DNA of 64,000 bases from contig NZ_MKFI01000011.1 of assembly GCF_001982635.1 (NCBI RefSeq), forward strand, positions 62,001-126,000. The letters run 5' to 3'. Within the stretch, counting starts at the first letter, position 1. The number at the start of each line of letters is the position of its first letter. Of the stretch, positions 41,405 through 49,693 are shown piece by piece. Made by a program: the position numbers and the translations under genes. The stretch is from Bradyrhizobium mercantei. GTDB taxonomy: Bacteria > Pseudomonadota > Alphaproteobacteria > Rhizobiales > Xanthobacteraceae. Under the pieces are notes generated by a model that was not told the DNA's origin, made no database searches, and saw only the letters and a list, made by a program, of their open reading frames with translations.

Positions 41405-41475
41405 GGCACCATGCCCAAACAAGGACACAACGCGCGTCTCATCACGCTCTAGCAGCAGCGCAACGAGAGGATCGG

Positions 41476-42603
41476 ATGGATATCCAGTTCACGGAAGAGC
41501 AGGAATTGTTGCGGTCCAGCGTCCAGCGGCTGCTGCGCGACCAGTATGATTTCGACGCCCGCCGCAAGATCGTCGCGAGCGAAGAGGGCTTTGGCCGCAA
41601 GCAATGGGCCGAATTCGCCGAGCTCGGCCTGCTTGCCGCGCCGTTCTCGGAGGCCGCGGGCGGGCTCGGCGGCGGGCCGCTGTCGACCATGATCGTCATG
41701 CAGGAGTTCGGCCGCCATCTCGTGGTCGAGCCGTTCGTCGAGACGGTTGTCGTTGCCGGCGGCTTGATCGAGCACGCCGGTTCCGAGGTTCAGAAGCAGG
41801 CCTTCATTGGCGACATCATCGCAGGATCAAAACTCTGGGCGCTGGCATGGACCGAGCGGGGCTCGCGGTTCGATCTCGCCACCGTCACCACCACCGCGCG
41901 CCGGGACGGCAATGACTACGTCCTGACCGGCGAGAAGACGGCGGTGCTCGCCGCGCCGTGGGCGGATTACCTCATCGTCTCGGCGCGCACCTCGGGGCAT
42001 CGCCACGACCGCGGCGGCGTCAGCCTGTTCGTGGTCGATCGCCGCGCCGCTAATCTCGACCTGCAAAGCTTCAAGACCATCGATGGCCGCCGCGCGGCAG
42101 AGATCAGCCTGCGCGGCGTGCGCGGGGAGCTGCTGGGTAAGGAAGGCGAAGGTGTCGCCGCGCTGGAGGCTTGCCGCAATCGCGCCATCGGCGCGCTGTG
42201 CGCCGAGGCGGTCGGCGCGATCGGCGAGCTGAATGACGCGACACTCGATTATTCCAAGACGCGAAAGCAGTTCGGCGTCACGATCGGCAGCTTCCAGGTG
42301 CTGCAGCACCGGATGGTCGACATGTTCATCGCGCATCAGGAAGCGCTGTCCCTTATGCAGCACCTCAGCCTCAGTCTCAGGGACGACGACGCCGGCGTCT
42401 CCCGGCTGGCGTCGGGTGCAAAATCCAAGATCGGCTATGCCGGCAAGTTCGTCGCCGATCAGGCGGTGCAGCTGCACGGCGGCATGGGCATGACCGACGA
42501 GCTCAATGTCGGCCATTACTTCAAGCGGATTTCTTCCATCAACATCCAGTTCGGCGATCCCGCCTATCACGTGCTGCGCTACGCGCAGCTCGACGCGGCT
42601 TAA
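41476..42603 (+). CDS. Acyl-CoA dehydrogenase, beta-type
   Basis: The 375-residue protein is the second acyl-CoA dehydrogenase. It ends QLHGGMGMTDELNVGHYFKRISSINIQFGD, the pattern of the beta partner in heteromeric enzymes, and has a weak flavin signature (WTERGSRFDLATVTTTA). It probably assembles with 40223-41404 as one dehydrogenase; that is inferred from pairing and motif types. The gap to the thiolase is 15 bases. Confidence 0.88.
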   Translation: MDIQFTEEQELLRSSVQRLLRDQYDFDARRKIVASEEGFGRKQWAEFAELGLLAAPFSEAAGGLGGGPLSTMIVMQEFGRHLVVEPFVETVVVAGGLIEHAGSEVQKQAFIGDIIAGSKLWALAWTERGSRFDLATVTTTARRDGNDYVLTGEKTAVLAAPWADYLIVSARTSGHRHDRGGVSLFVVDRRAANLDLQSFKTIDGRRAAEISLRGVRGELLGKEGEGVAALEACRNRAIGALCAEAVGAIGELNDATLDYSKTRKQFGVTIGSFQVLQHRMVDMFIAHQEALSLMQHLSLSLRDDDAGVSRLASGAKSKIGYAGKFVADQAVQLHGGMGMTDELNVGHYFKRISSINIQFGDPAYHVLRYAQLDAA

Positions 42604-42618
42604 TTCAGAGAGGCAAGC

Positions 42619-43806
42619 ATGTCCCAGGATGCAGTCATCGTTTCCACCGCGCGCACCGGCGTCGGCAAGGCCTATCGCGGCGCGCTCAACAACACCGACG
42701 GCCCGACCCTGGCCGGCCACGTGATGGCCGAAGCCGTGAAGCGCGCCGGCATCGCGCCCGGCGAGGTCGAGGACGTCGTGATGGGCTGCGCCATGCAGCA
42801 GGGCACCATGGTGATGAACGTCGCGCGCAAGGGCGCGATCCGCGCCGGACTTCCCGTCACGGTCGCCGGCACCACCATCGACCGGCAATGCGCCTCCGGC
42901 CTGCAAGCGATCGCGGTCGCCGCGCGTTCGGTGATGCTGGATGGCGTCGAGATCGCGATCGGCGGCGGCATCGAGTCGATCAGCCTGGTGCAGAACGAGC
43001 ACATGAACCGGTTCCACGCCGTCGACGACGAACTGATGGCGATGAAGCCCGAGATGTACATGTCGATGCTGGAGACCGCCGAGGTCGTCGCCGAGCGCTA
43101 CGGGATCGGCCGCGACCAGCAGGACGAATACAGCCTCGAGTGCCAGCGCCGCGTCGGCGCCGCGCTGCAGGGCGGCCGCTTCAACGACGAGATCGTGCCG
43201 TTCACGACCAAGATGGCCGTGGTCAACAAGGACACCAAGGAAGTCAGCTTCCAGCAGGTGACGCTCGCCAAGGACGAAGGCCCGCGGCCGGACACCACGG
43301 CGGAGGGGCTTGCCAAGATCAAGTCGGTGTTCGAGGGCAAGACCATCAGCGCCGGCAATGCCAGCCAGCTCTCGGACGGCGCCTCGGCCTGCGTGATCAT
43401 GAGCGACAAGGTCGCCGCGCAGAAGGGCCTCAAGCCGCTCGGCATCTTCCGCGGCTTCGTCGCCGCCGGCGTCGAGCCGGACGAGATGGGCGTCGGCCCG
43501 GTCGCCGCGATCCCGCGGCTGTTGAAGCGGCATAACCTCAAGATCGACGACATCGATCTCTGGGAGCTCAACGAGGCCTATGCGGTGCAGGTGATCTATT
43601 GCCGCGACAAGCTCGGCATCGATCCGGAGAAGCTCAACGTCAATGGCGGCTCGATCGCGATCGGTCATCCCTATGGCATGACGGGCTCGCGGCTCACCGG
43701 CCACCTGCTGATCGAGGGCCGGCGGCGCAAGGCGAAATACGGCGTGGTGACCATGTGCATCGGCGGCGGCATGGGCGCGGCCGGCCTGTTCGAAATCATC
43801 CACTGA
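42619..43806 (+). CDS. Acetyl-CoA acetyltransferase (thiolase)
   Basis: The 395-residue degradative-type thiolase cleaves 3-ketoacyl-CoA with CoA. The nucleophile C91 (DRQCASGLQ), H350 (IAIGHPYGMTGSRL) and C380 (TMCIGGGMGAAG) form the complete triad. GGIESIS is the conserved loop. It follows the paired acyl-CoA dehydrogenases, giving a beta-oxidation-like set with the enoyl-CoA hydratase further on. Confidence 0.93.
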   Translation: MSQDAVIVSTARTGVGKAYRGALNNTDGPTLAGHVMAEAVKRAGIAPGEVEDVVMGCAMQQGTMVMNVARKGAIRAGLPVTVAGTTIDRQCASGLQAIAVAARSVMLDGVEIAIGGGIESISLVQNEHMNRFHAVDDELMAMKPEMYMSMLETAEVVAERYGIGRDQQDEYSLECQRRVGAALQGGRFNDEIVPFTTKMAVVNKDTKEVSFQQVTLAKDEGPRPDTTAEGLAKIKSVFEGKTISAGNASQLSDGASACVIMSDKVAAQKGLKPLGIFRGFVAAGVEPDEMGVGPVAAIPRLLKRHNLKIDDIDLWELNEAYAVQVIYCRDKLGIDPEKLNVNGGSIAIGHPYGMTGSRLTGHLLIEGRRRKAKYGVVTMCIGGGMGAAGLFEIIH

Positions 43807-43827
43807 CCGGAAACGCGGGAGAGACTT

Positions 43828-44838
43828 GTGAAGACAGCAATCACTGAACTGTTCGGTATCCAGCATCCGATCATCCAGGGCGGCATGCATTATGTCGGCT
43901 TCGCCGAGATGGCGGCCGCGGTGTCCAATGCCGGTGGCCTCGGCATCATCACCGGCCTGACCCAGCGGACGCCGGAACTGCTGGCCAAAGAAATCGCGCG
44001 CTGCCGCGACATGACCGACAAGCCGATCGGCGTGAACCTCACCTTCCTGCCGAGCTTCACCGCGCCGCCCTATCCCGAATATATCGCCGCGATCCGCGAG
44101 GGCGGCGTCAAGGCGGTGGAGACCGCGGGCCGCAGTCCCGAACAGTACATGCCGGCGCTGAAGGCTGCCGGCATCAAGGTGATCCATAAATGCACCTCGG
44201 TGCGGCATTCGCTGAAGGCCGAGAAGATCGGCTGCGACGCAGTCAGCGTCGACGGCTTCGAATGCGGCGGTCATCCCGGCGAGGACGACATCCCGAACAT
44301 GATCCTGCTGCCGCGCGCAGCGGACGAGCTGACGATCCCGTTCGTCGCCTCGGGCGGCATGGCGGATGCGCGCAGCCTGGTGGCAGCGCTCTCGATGGGC
44401 GCGGCCGGCATGAACATGGGCACCCGCTTCATCGCCACCAAGGAAGCGCCGGTTCATCCCAATGTGAAGCAGGCGTTGCTCGATGCCGACGAACTCGACA
44501 CGCGGCTTGTGATGCGCGCGCTGCGCAACACCGAGCGGGTGCTGAAGAACAAGGGCGTCGACGAGCTGCTCGAGATCGAGCGCGAGAAGGGCGCCAGGCT
44601 CAAGATCGAGGACATCCACGAGCAGGTCGCCGGCGTCTACCCGAAGGTGATGATCGAGGGCGAGATGGATGCCGGCGCCTGGAGCTGCGGCATGGTGGTC
44701 GGCCTGATCAACGACATCCCGACCGTCAAGGAATTGATCGACCGCATCATGGCCGAGGCCGAGCAGATCATCCGGCAGCGGTTGACCGGCTTCCTCGACG
44801 GCACATTCGAAACCAAGCCCGCCCGCGCGGTCGCCTGA
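43828..44838 (+). CDS. Nitronate monooxygenase/2-nitropropane dioxygenase-like flavoprotein
   Basis: The 336-residue FMN protein has the family motifs IQGGMHYVGFAEMAAAVSNAGG and VSVDGFECGGHPG, plus the phosphate-binding MGAAGMNMGTRF. In steroid-ring catabolism a protein of this family (IpdC) acts on CoA esters, so nitroalkane oxidation is not the only option; membership in this operon favours a CoA-linked reduction or oxidation. GTG start. The usual catalytic His is not evident, and I make no claim there. Confidence 0.85.
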   Translation: MKTAITELFGIQHPIIQGGMHYVGFAEMAAAVSNAGGLGIITGLTQRTPELLAKEIARCRDMTDKPIGVNLTFLPSFTAPPYPEYIAAIREGGVKAVETAGRSPEQYMPALKAAGIKVIHKCTSVRHSLKAEKIGCDAVSVDGFECGGHPGEDDIPNMILLPRAADELTIPFVASGGMADARSLVAALSMGAAGMNMGTRFIATKEAPVHPNVKQALLDADELDTRLVMRALRNTERVLKNKGVDELLEIEREKGARLKIEDIHEQVAGVYPKVMIEGEMDAGAWSCGMVVGLINDIPTVKELIDRIMAEAEQIIRQRLTGFLDGTFETKPARAVA

Positions 44839-44842
44839 GGAG

Positions 44843-45622
44843 ATGGCCATGACGGAACATGTCAAGGTTGAGATTGCCGGTGGCGTGATGACGCTGACGT
44901 TGCAACGGCCCGAGAAGAAGAACGCGCTGACCGGCGCGATGTACGACGCCATGTCGAACGCATTGAAGCAGGCCGAGACGGATGCATCCGTCCGCGTGAT
45001 CCTGTTTCAGGGCGATGGCGACAGCTTTACGGCCGGTAACGATTTGGCAGACTTCGCGAGCCAGGCGCGCGGCGAAGGCACGGTCGATAGCCCCGCGCAT
45101 CGCTTCATCGAGACCATCAGCAAGGTCGGCAAGCCGCTGGTCGCGGCCGTGCAGGGCAATGCGGTCGGCGTCGGCACCACCATGCTGCTGCACTGCGACC
45201 TGGTCTATCTCGCCGAGAACGCGCGGCTGATCACGCCGTTCGTCAATCTCGCTCTGGTGCCGGAGGCCGCATCGAGCTGGCTGCTTCCCTTGCGGATCGG
45301 GCACGCGCGCGCCTATGCGATGTTCGCGCTCGGCGAGCCGATGGATGCGCCCGGCGCGCTGGCATCGGGCCTCGCCAACGCCGTGGTGCCGCAGGCCGAT
45401 CTGCGCAAGAAGGCCCATGACGCGGCGATCGCGCTGACCAAGCGGCCGGCCGGTTCGCTCGGCATGACCAAGCAGCTGATGCGCGAGCATCAAAGGATCG
45501 CGGCGCAGATCGCCGAGGAAGGCGTGCTGTTCAAGCAGCGGCTGACGACGCCGGAGGCGCGCGAGGCCTTTGCCGCCTTCGCCGAACGGCGCCAGCCCGA
45601 TTTCACCAAGCTGTCGGCCTGA
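44843..45622 (+). CDS. Enoyl-CoA hydratase/isomerase
   Basis: The 259-residue crotonase-fold protein has the oxyanion hole pattern (DSFTAGNDLADF and VQGNAVGVGTTMLLHCDLVYLAENARLITPFVNLALVPEAAS). Usual catalytic Glu residues of hydratases are not both evident, so isomerase or hydrolase activity is also possible. ATG at 44843 has a second ATG two codons later. Located four bases after the previous stop, so translation is likely coupled. Confidence 0.87.
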   Translation: MAMTEHVKVEIAGGVMTLTLQRPEKKNALTGAMYDAMSNALKQAETDASVRVILFQGDGDSFTAGNDLADFASQARGEGTVDSPAHRFIETISKVGKPLVAAVQGNAVGVGTTMLLHCDLVYLAENARLITPFVNLALVPEAASSWLLPLRIGHARAYAMFALGEPMDAPGALASGLANAVVPQADLRKKAHDAAIALTKRPAGSLGMTKQLMREHQRIAAQIAEEGVLFKQRLTTPEAREAFAAFAERRQPDFTKLSA

Positions 45623-45661
45623 CCGGCAGCTTAACTCACGGCACCATCGAGGGAGTGAAGC

Positions 45662-46822
45662 ATGGGCGTCGTCGGCAGCCATCAGTATCCCACCATGGAA
45701 TCCGTGATCTACGGCAAGCCGGCGGCCGAAGCGCTGCGCGAGGAGGCGGAACGGCTGGGCGCCAAACGCGTCTATCTGATCGCCAGCCGGACGCTGAACA
45801 CCACGACCGACGAGATCGAGAAGATCCGTAAAGGTCTCGGCGATCGTTATGCCGCGACCTTCGACGGCGTGCCGCAGCACACCACGCGGGACGTGGTGAC
45901 GCTGATCGCGCGGCAGGCCAGCGAGGCCAAGGCGGATCTCGTCGTCGCGATCGGCGGCGGCTCGGTGGTCGATGCCGCGAAGATCGTGCTGATGTGCATG
46001 GAGAATGAAATCTTCGAACCTGCGGGGCTGGACGGTTTCGAGACCACGCCGGAGCGCCGCTTCGGGCCGTTCCGCGACCCGAAGGTCCGGATGATCGCGA
46101 TTCCCAGCACGCTGTCGGGCGGCGAGTACAATTCAGGGGCGCTGGTCACCGACACCAGCCGCAAGCTGAAGCAGATCTTCAACCACCCGATGATGATGCC
46201 GCGCAGCATCATCCTCGATCCCGCGATCACGAAATACACGCCGGAGAAGCTCTGGCTCGGGTCCGGTACCCGCGCGATGGATCACGGCATCGAGGCGATC
46301 TGTTCCAGCCGTCCCAACGTGCTGGTCGATGCGGTGTGCCAGCAGGGCCTGCGCTACCTGCATGACGGCCTGCTCCGCACCAAGGCCAACCCAAACGACG
46401 AGGCGGCACGGCTGAATTGCCAATTGGGCTCCTGGCTGTCGGCGTTCGGATTGCAGTCGCGGGTGCCGATGGGTGCGAGCCACGCCATCGGTCACGTGCT
46501 CGGCGGCACCTGCGACGTGCCGCATTATTTCTGTACCGCGGTGATGATGCCGAGCGTGCTGCGCTACAACCGCCCTGCAACGGAAGCGGCCCAGCAATCG
46601 ATCGCCGCCGCGCTCGGCGCGCCCGGCCGCGACGCCAGCGAGGCATTCGCCGGCTTTATCGCGGAGCTCGGCCTGCCGCGGCGGCTCGCCGATGTCGGCG
46701 TCGGCGAGGATCGCTTCGAGCTGATCGGCAAGAACGCGATGTTGTCGATCTTCACGCGCGCCAATCCGCAGCCGATCCGCGAGCCCGCCGACGTCGTCAC
46801 GATCCTGAAGCTCGCCGCCTGA
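45662..46822 (+). CDS. Iron-containing alcohol dehydrogenase (maleylacetate-reductase-like)
   Basis: The 386-residue NAD(P)-dependent enzyme has the cofactor loop VAIGGGSVVDAAKI and metal ligands in the C-terminal domain, including His in MGASHAIGHVLGG and PHYFCT. The order resembles maleylacetate reductases of the Fe-ADH superfamily, which reduce ring-cleavage products in aromatic catabolism. It could equally be a simple alcohol dehydrogenase. The ATG is preceded by GGGAGTGAAG. Confidence 0.87.
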   Translation: MGVVGSHQYPTMESVIYGKPAAEALREEAERLGAKRVYLIASRTLNTTTDEIEKIRKGLGDRYAATFDGVPQHTTRDVVTLIARQASEAKADLVVAIGGGSVVDAAKIVLMCMENEIFEPAGLDGFETTPERRFGPFRDPKVRMIAIPSTLSGGEYNSGALVTDTSRKLKQIFNHPMMMPRSIILDPAITKYTPEKLWLGSGTRAMDHGIEAICSSRPNVLVDAVCQQGLRYLHDGLLRTKANPNDEAARLNCQLGSWLSAFGLQSRVPMGASHAIGHVLGGTCDVPHYFCTAVMMPSVLRYNRPATEAAQQSIAAALGAPGRDASEAFAGFIAELGLPRRLADVGVGEDRFELIGKNAMLSIFTRANPQPIREPADVVTILKLAA

Positions 46823-46846
46823 CGCAACAGCACCGGAGCAGCCACC

Positions 46847-47653
46847 ATGGCCGCCTTGCGCATCTTCTCCTATCTGCCGAACCCGCGGGTCTGGAAAGCG
46901 ACCATCGCGGCGCGGTTCTGCGGCGTCGACGTCGAGGTCAGGGGTGCCTCGGGTAAGGAATTGCGCGACTGGCTGTGGGACTACGATGCCCATCCGCTGG
47001 CGGAGCAGGAGCGCGCCGAGCTCGCCTCGCTCGCGCGAACCGGGAAGGTCGGCCTGACCGGAGCGCAGCTATACAAGACCGATGCGTTCATGGCCGCGCA
47101 TCCGTTCGGCAATGTGCCCGCCGCGTTCGGCGCCGACGGCAAGGTCGGGATCTTCGAGTCCAACAGCATCATGCGCGCGGTGGCGCGGCTTGGCGACGCG
47201 AAGTTTCCGCTCTACGGGCGTGACGCCTACGAGGCGTCCAGGATCGACAGTTTCCTCGATGTCAGCCTGGTGTTCGCGCGCGACACCCAGATCTATCTGC
47301 TCGCGCTCTCGGGCGGCACGGTCGATGCGGCGATCCATGCGCGCGCCAGGGATGCGTTCGCGATCTATGCGTCCGGAATCGAGCAGGCACTGTCGCCACG
47401 GCGCGAGATGCTGGTCGGGGACGGCATCTCGATTGCCGACATCTGCTTTGCCGCCGAGCTCGCGCTGTTCATGAACGAGTACGGGCGGAGCGAGCAATTG
47501 GACAAGCAGGGATTGACCAGGATCCTGCATCCCGGGGTGCAGGATGGGTATCCGCTTATGTTCGCTCACTTTGCCCGGCTGGTCGCGCACGCGCATTTTG
47601 CGCCCGACCTCAAGCCTTATGTCGAGAAGCTGCGATCGAAGGCAGCGGCTTGA
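46847..47653 (+). CDS. Glutathione S-transferase-like protein
   Basis: The 268-residue protein has a thioredoxin-like N-terminal domain with the Glu-Ser glutathione motif (FESNSIMRAVARL) and an all-helical C-terminal domain (ISIADICFAAELALFMNEYG). Its N-terminus resembles the elongation-factor-1B-gamma branch. In this operon, together with the DsbA-type isomerase, it suggests a glutathione-dependent step on the substrate, but the reaction cannot be named. Confidence 0.82.
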   Translation: MAALRIFSYLPNPRVWKATIAARFCGVDVEVRGASGKELRDWLWDYDAHPLAEQERAELASLARTGKVGLTGAQLYKTDAFMAAHPFGNVPAAFGADGKVGIFESNSIMRAVARLGDAKFPLYGRDAYEASRIDSFLDVSLVFARDTQIYLLALSGGTVDAAIHARARDAFAIYASGIEQALSPRREMLVGDGISIADICFAAELALFMNEYGRSEQLDKQGLTRILHPGVQDGYPLMFAHFARLVAHAHFAPDLKPYVEKLRSKAAA

Positions 47654-47692
47654 CCATGACACCTGTTGGTTCTAACGCGGAGGATTGATCGG

Positions 47693-48394
47693 ATGTCCGC
47701 TCCTGTTTGCCTGATATCCGGCGTTGGGCCCGGCACCGGCTCGGCGCTCGCGAGGAGGTTCGCCGAGGGCGGCTATCGCGTCGCCATGCTTGCGAGGAAC
47801 GAGGAGCGGCTCGCCGCGCTCGAAAAGCAGCTGCCCGGTGCAAAGGCCTATCGCTGCGACGTGTCAGATCCCGCGCAGGTCGAGGCAGCGGCCTCGGCCG
47901 TGGAGCGCGATCTCGGCAACCCCAATGTGGTGATCCACAACGCCGTCGGCGGCGCGTTCGGTACCTTCCGCGAGATCGATCCGCAGATTCTCAATCGCAA
48001 CTTCCAGGTCAACACGATGGGCCTGCTGTATCTGGCCAGGCGGTTCGCCCCGGCGATGATCAGCGCCGGCAAGGGCGCTATCATTGCGAGCGGAAATACC
48101 TCGGCGCTGCGCGGCAAGGCCGGCTTCGCGGGGTTCGCGCCGACCAAGGCGGCGCAGCGGATCCTCGCCGAGGCGATGGCGCGCGATCTGGGGCCGCAAG
48201 GGGTTCATGTCGCCTATGTCGTGATCGATGCGGTGATCGATCTGGAGTGGACGCGGAAGCGCTGGCCGGAGCGGCCGGACGACTTCTTCATCAAGCCGAA
48301 AGCGATCGCGGACGAGATCTGGCACGTCACCCACCAGGATCGCAGCGCGTGGTCGTTCAACGTCGAGATCAGGCCGTTCGGCGAGACCTGGTAG
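47693..48394 (+). CDS. SDR-family oxidoreductase with Phe at the Tyr position (2)
   Basis: The 233-residue SDR (VCLISGVGPGTGSALARRF) is a paralogue of 39473-40210. It ends WSFNVEIRPFGETW and has F148-APT-K152 at the YxxxK site. Both lack the Tyr of classical SDRs, so reduction chemistry may differ or be lost. GCGGAGG precedes the ATG at 47693; the frame extends nine codons upstream to a TTG. It is the second-to-last gene of the operon. Confidence 0.82.
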   Translation: MSAPVCLISGVGPGTGSALARRFAEGGYRVAMLARNEERLAALEKQLPGAKAYRCDVSDPAQVEAAASAVERDLGNPNVVIHNAVGGAFGTFREIDPQILNRNFQVNTMGLLYLARRFAPAMISAGKGAIIASGNTSALRGKAGFAGFAPTKAAQRILAEAMARDLGPQGVHVAYVVIDAVIDLEWTRKRWPERPDDFFIKPKAIADEIWHVTHQDRSAWSFNVEIRPFGETW

Positions 48395-48444
48395 GCGCGA
48401 CAACAGTCGCATCGGTCAATTCATAAAAGCGAAGGGGGAATTTC

Positions 48445-49647
48445 ATGTTGTTGAGAACGTTTGCCGTTTCCGTGGCGATGCTCGCCACCGTAGCCGCCGC
48501 ACCGGTTCGCGCCGAAACGCCGGGGATCTCGGAGCCGGAAATCAAGGTCGGCGCGACATTCCCGTTCAGCGGCCCGGCATCGCCGCTCAGCAACACCGGC
48601 AAGGGCCTGATCGCCTACGTTCATTCCGTCAACGACCGCGGCGGCGTCAACGGCCGCAAGATCAACCTGATCACCTACGATGACGCCTATTCGCCGCCCA
48701 AGGCGGTGGAGCAGACCCGCAAGCTGATCGAGAGCGACGAGGTGGCGTTCCTGTTCAGCCCGCTCGGCACGCCCGGCATCGGCGCGACGATCAAGTACGT
48801 CACCGCAAAGAAGGTGCCGCATCTCTTCGTCGTCAGCGGTGTGACCAAGTTCGCGAACTTCAACGAGTTTCCGCTGACCACCACGGGATTGCCGAGCTAC
48901 AGCACCGAAGGAAAGATCTACGCCCGGTACATCGCGCAGACGGCGCCCGATGCCAAGATTGCGATCCTCTACCAGAATGACGATCTCGGCCGCGACTTCG
49001 TCGCCGCGTTCAAGGACGTGCTCAAGGGCGAGTTCGACAAGAAGGTGGTGACGTCGCCCTACGAGGTCACCGAGCCCACCATCGAATCCCGCGTGGTGAC
49101 GCTGAAGGCGTCGGGCGCCCAGGCGTTCCTGATCGCCGGCACGCCGAAATTCGCCGCGCAGGCGATCAAGAAGGCGAGCGAGATCGGCTGGACGCCGCTC
49201 ACCATCGTCAACTACGTGTCGAGCTCGGTTTCCGCGACCATCGTGCCGGCCGGCGTGGACAAGGCGGTCGGCGTGGTCGTCGCGACCATCACCAAGGATC
49301 CGAACGACAAGAAGTGGGCCGACGATCCCGGCATGAAGTGGTATCGCGCGCACTTCGAGAAGTATCTTCCCGGCGCCGACATCGGCGACAACAACTATCT
49401 GTTCGGCACCCAGCAGGGTCAGATTTTGGAGCAGGTGCTCAAGCAATGCGGCGACGACCTGTCGCGGGAGAACATCGTGAAGCAGGCGCGCAACATCAAG
49501 GGACTGGTGCTGCCGACCTTGATGCCGGGCATCACGATCAACACCGGCCCCGACAACAGCATGGCCTATACCCAGCTTCAGCTGCAGCGCTGGACCGGAA
49601 GCTCGTGGGAACAGTTCGGCGGCGTGCTGAGCGCCGACACGAACTGA
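48445..49647 (+). CDS. Periplasmic ABC substrate-binding protein (Peripla_BP_6 type)
   Basis: The 400-residue protein has a Sec signal (LLRTFAVSVAMLATVAAAPVRA) and a type-1 periplasmic-binding fold of the branched-chain amino acid/urea group (IKVGATFPFSGPASPLSNTGKG, VNDRGGVNGRKINLITYDDAYSPPKAVEQTRKLIE). In this context it probably captures the operon's substrate. No permease or ATPase is nearby, so they are encoded elsewhere. The Lys-rich linker before the C-terminus is ordinary. Confidence 0.9.
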   Translation: MLLRTFAVSVAMLATVAAAPVRAETPGISEPEIKVGATFPFSGPASPLSNTGKGLIAYVHSVNDRGGVNGRKINLITYDDAYSPPKAVEQTRKLIESDEVAFLFSPLGTPGIGATIKYVTAKKVPHLFVVSGVTKFANFNEFPLTTTGLPSYSTEGKIYARYIAQTAPDAKIAILYQNDDLGRDFVAAFKDVLKGEFDKKVVTSPYEVTEPTIESRVVTLKASGAQAFLIAGTPKFAAQAIKKASEIGWTPLTIVNYVSSSVSATIVPAGVDKAVGVVVATITKDPNDKKWADDPGMKWYRAHFEKYLPGADIGDNNYLFGTQQGQILEQVLKQCGDDLSRENIVKQARNIKGLVLPTLMPGITINTGPDNSMAYTQLQLQRWTGSSWEQFGGVLSADTN

Positions 49648-49658
49648 GCGGCAGGAGT

Positions 49659-49693
49659 GATCGCGCGTGCGCTAGTGCGGCCGTCGCGCGATC
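49659..49693. terminator. Hairpin between convergent operons
   Basis: GATCGCGCG (49659-49667) pairs with CGCGCGATC (49685-49693). It starts 12 bases after the stop of the binding-protein gene and overlaps the 3' end of the convergent gene. No T run follows, so it is a candidate only. Confidence 0.4.

Noticed and set aside
43828..44838. Steroid ring C/D (HIP) pathway
   Set aside because: The flavoprotein and acyl-CoA dehydrogenase pair resemble parts of it, but IpdA/IpdB, EchA20 orthology and KstR-type control are not visible.
41827..44952. Open frame of over 1000 codons antisense to the catabolic operon
   Set aside because: It lies opposite acyl-CoA dehydrogenase, thiolase and flavoprotein genes with clear motifs. 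Its translation is a His/Asp/Arg/Leu-rich shadow typical of high-GC antisense frames, without any domain.
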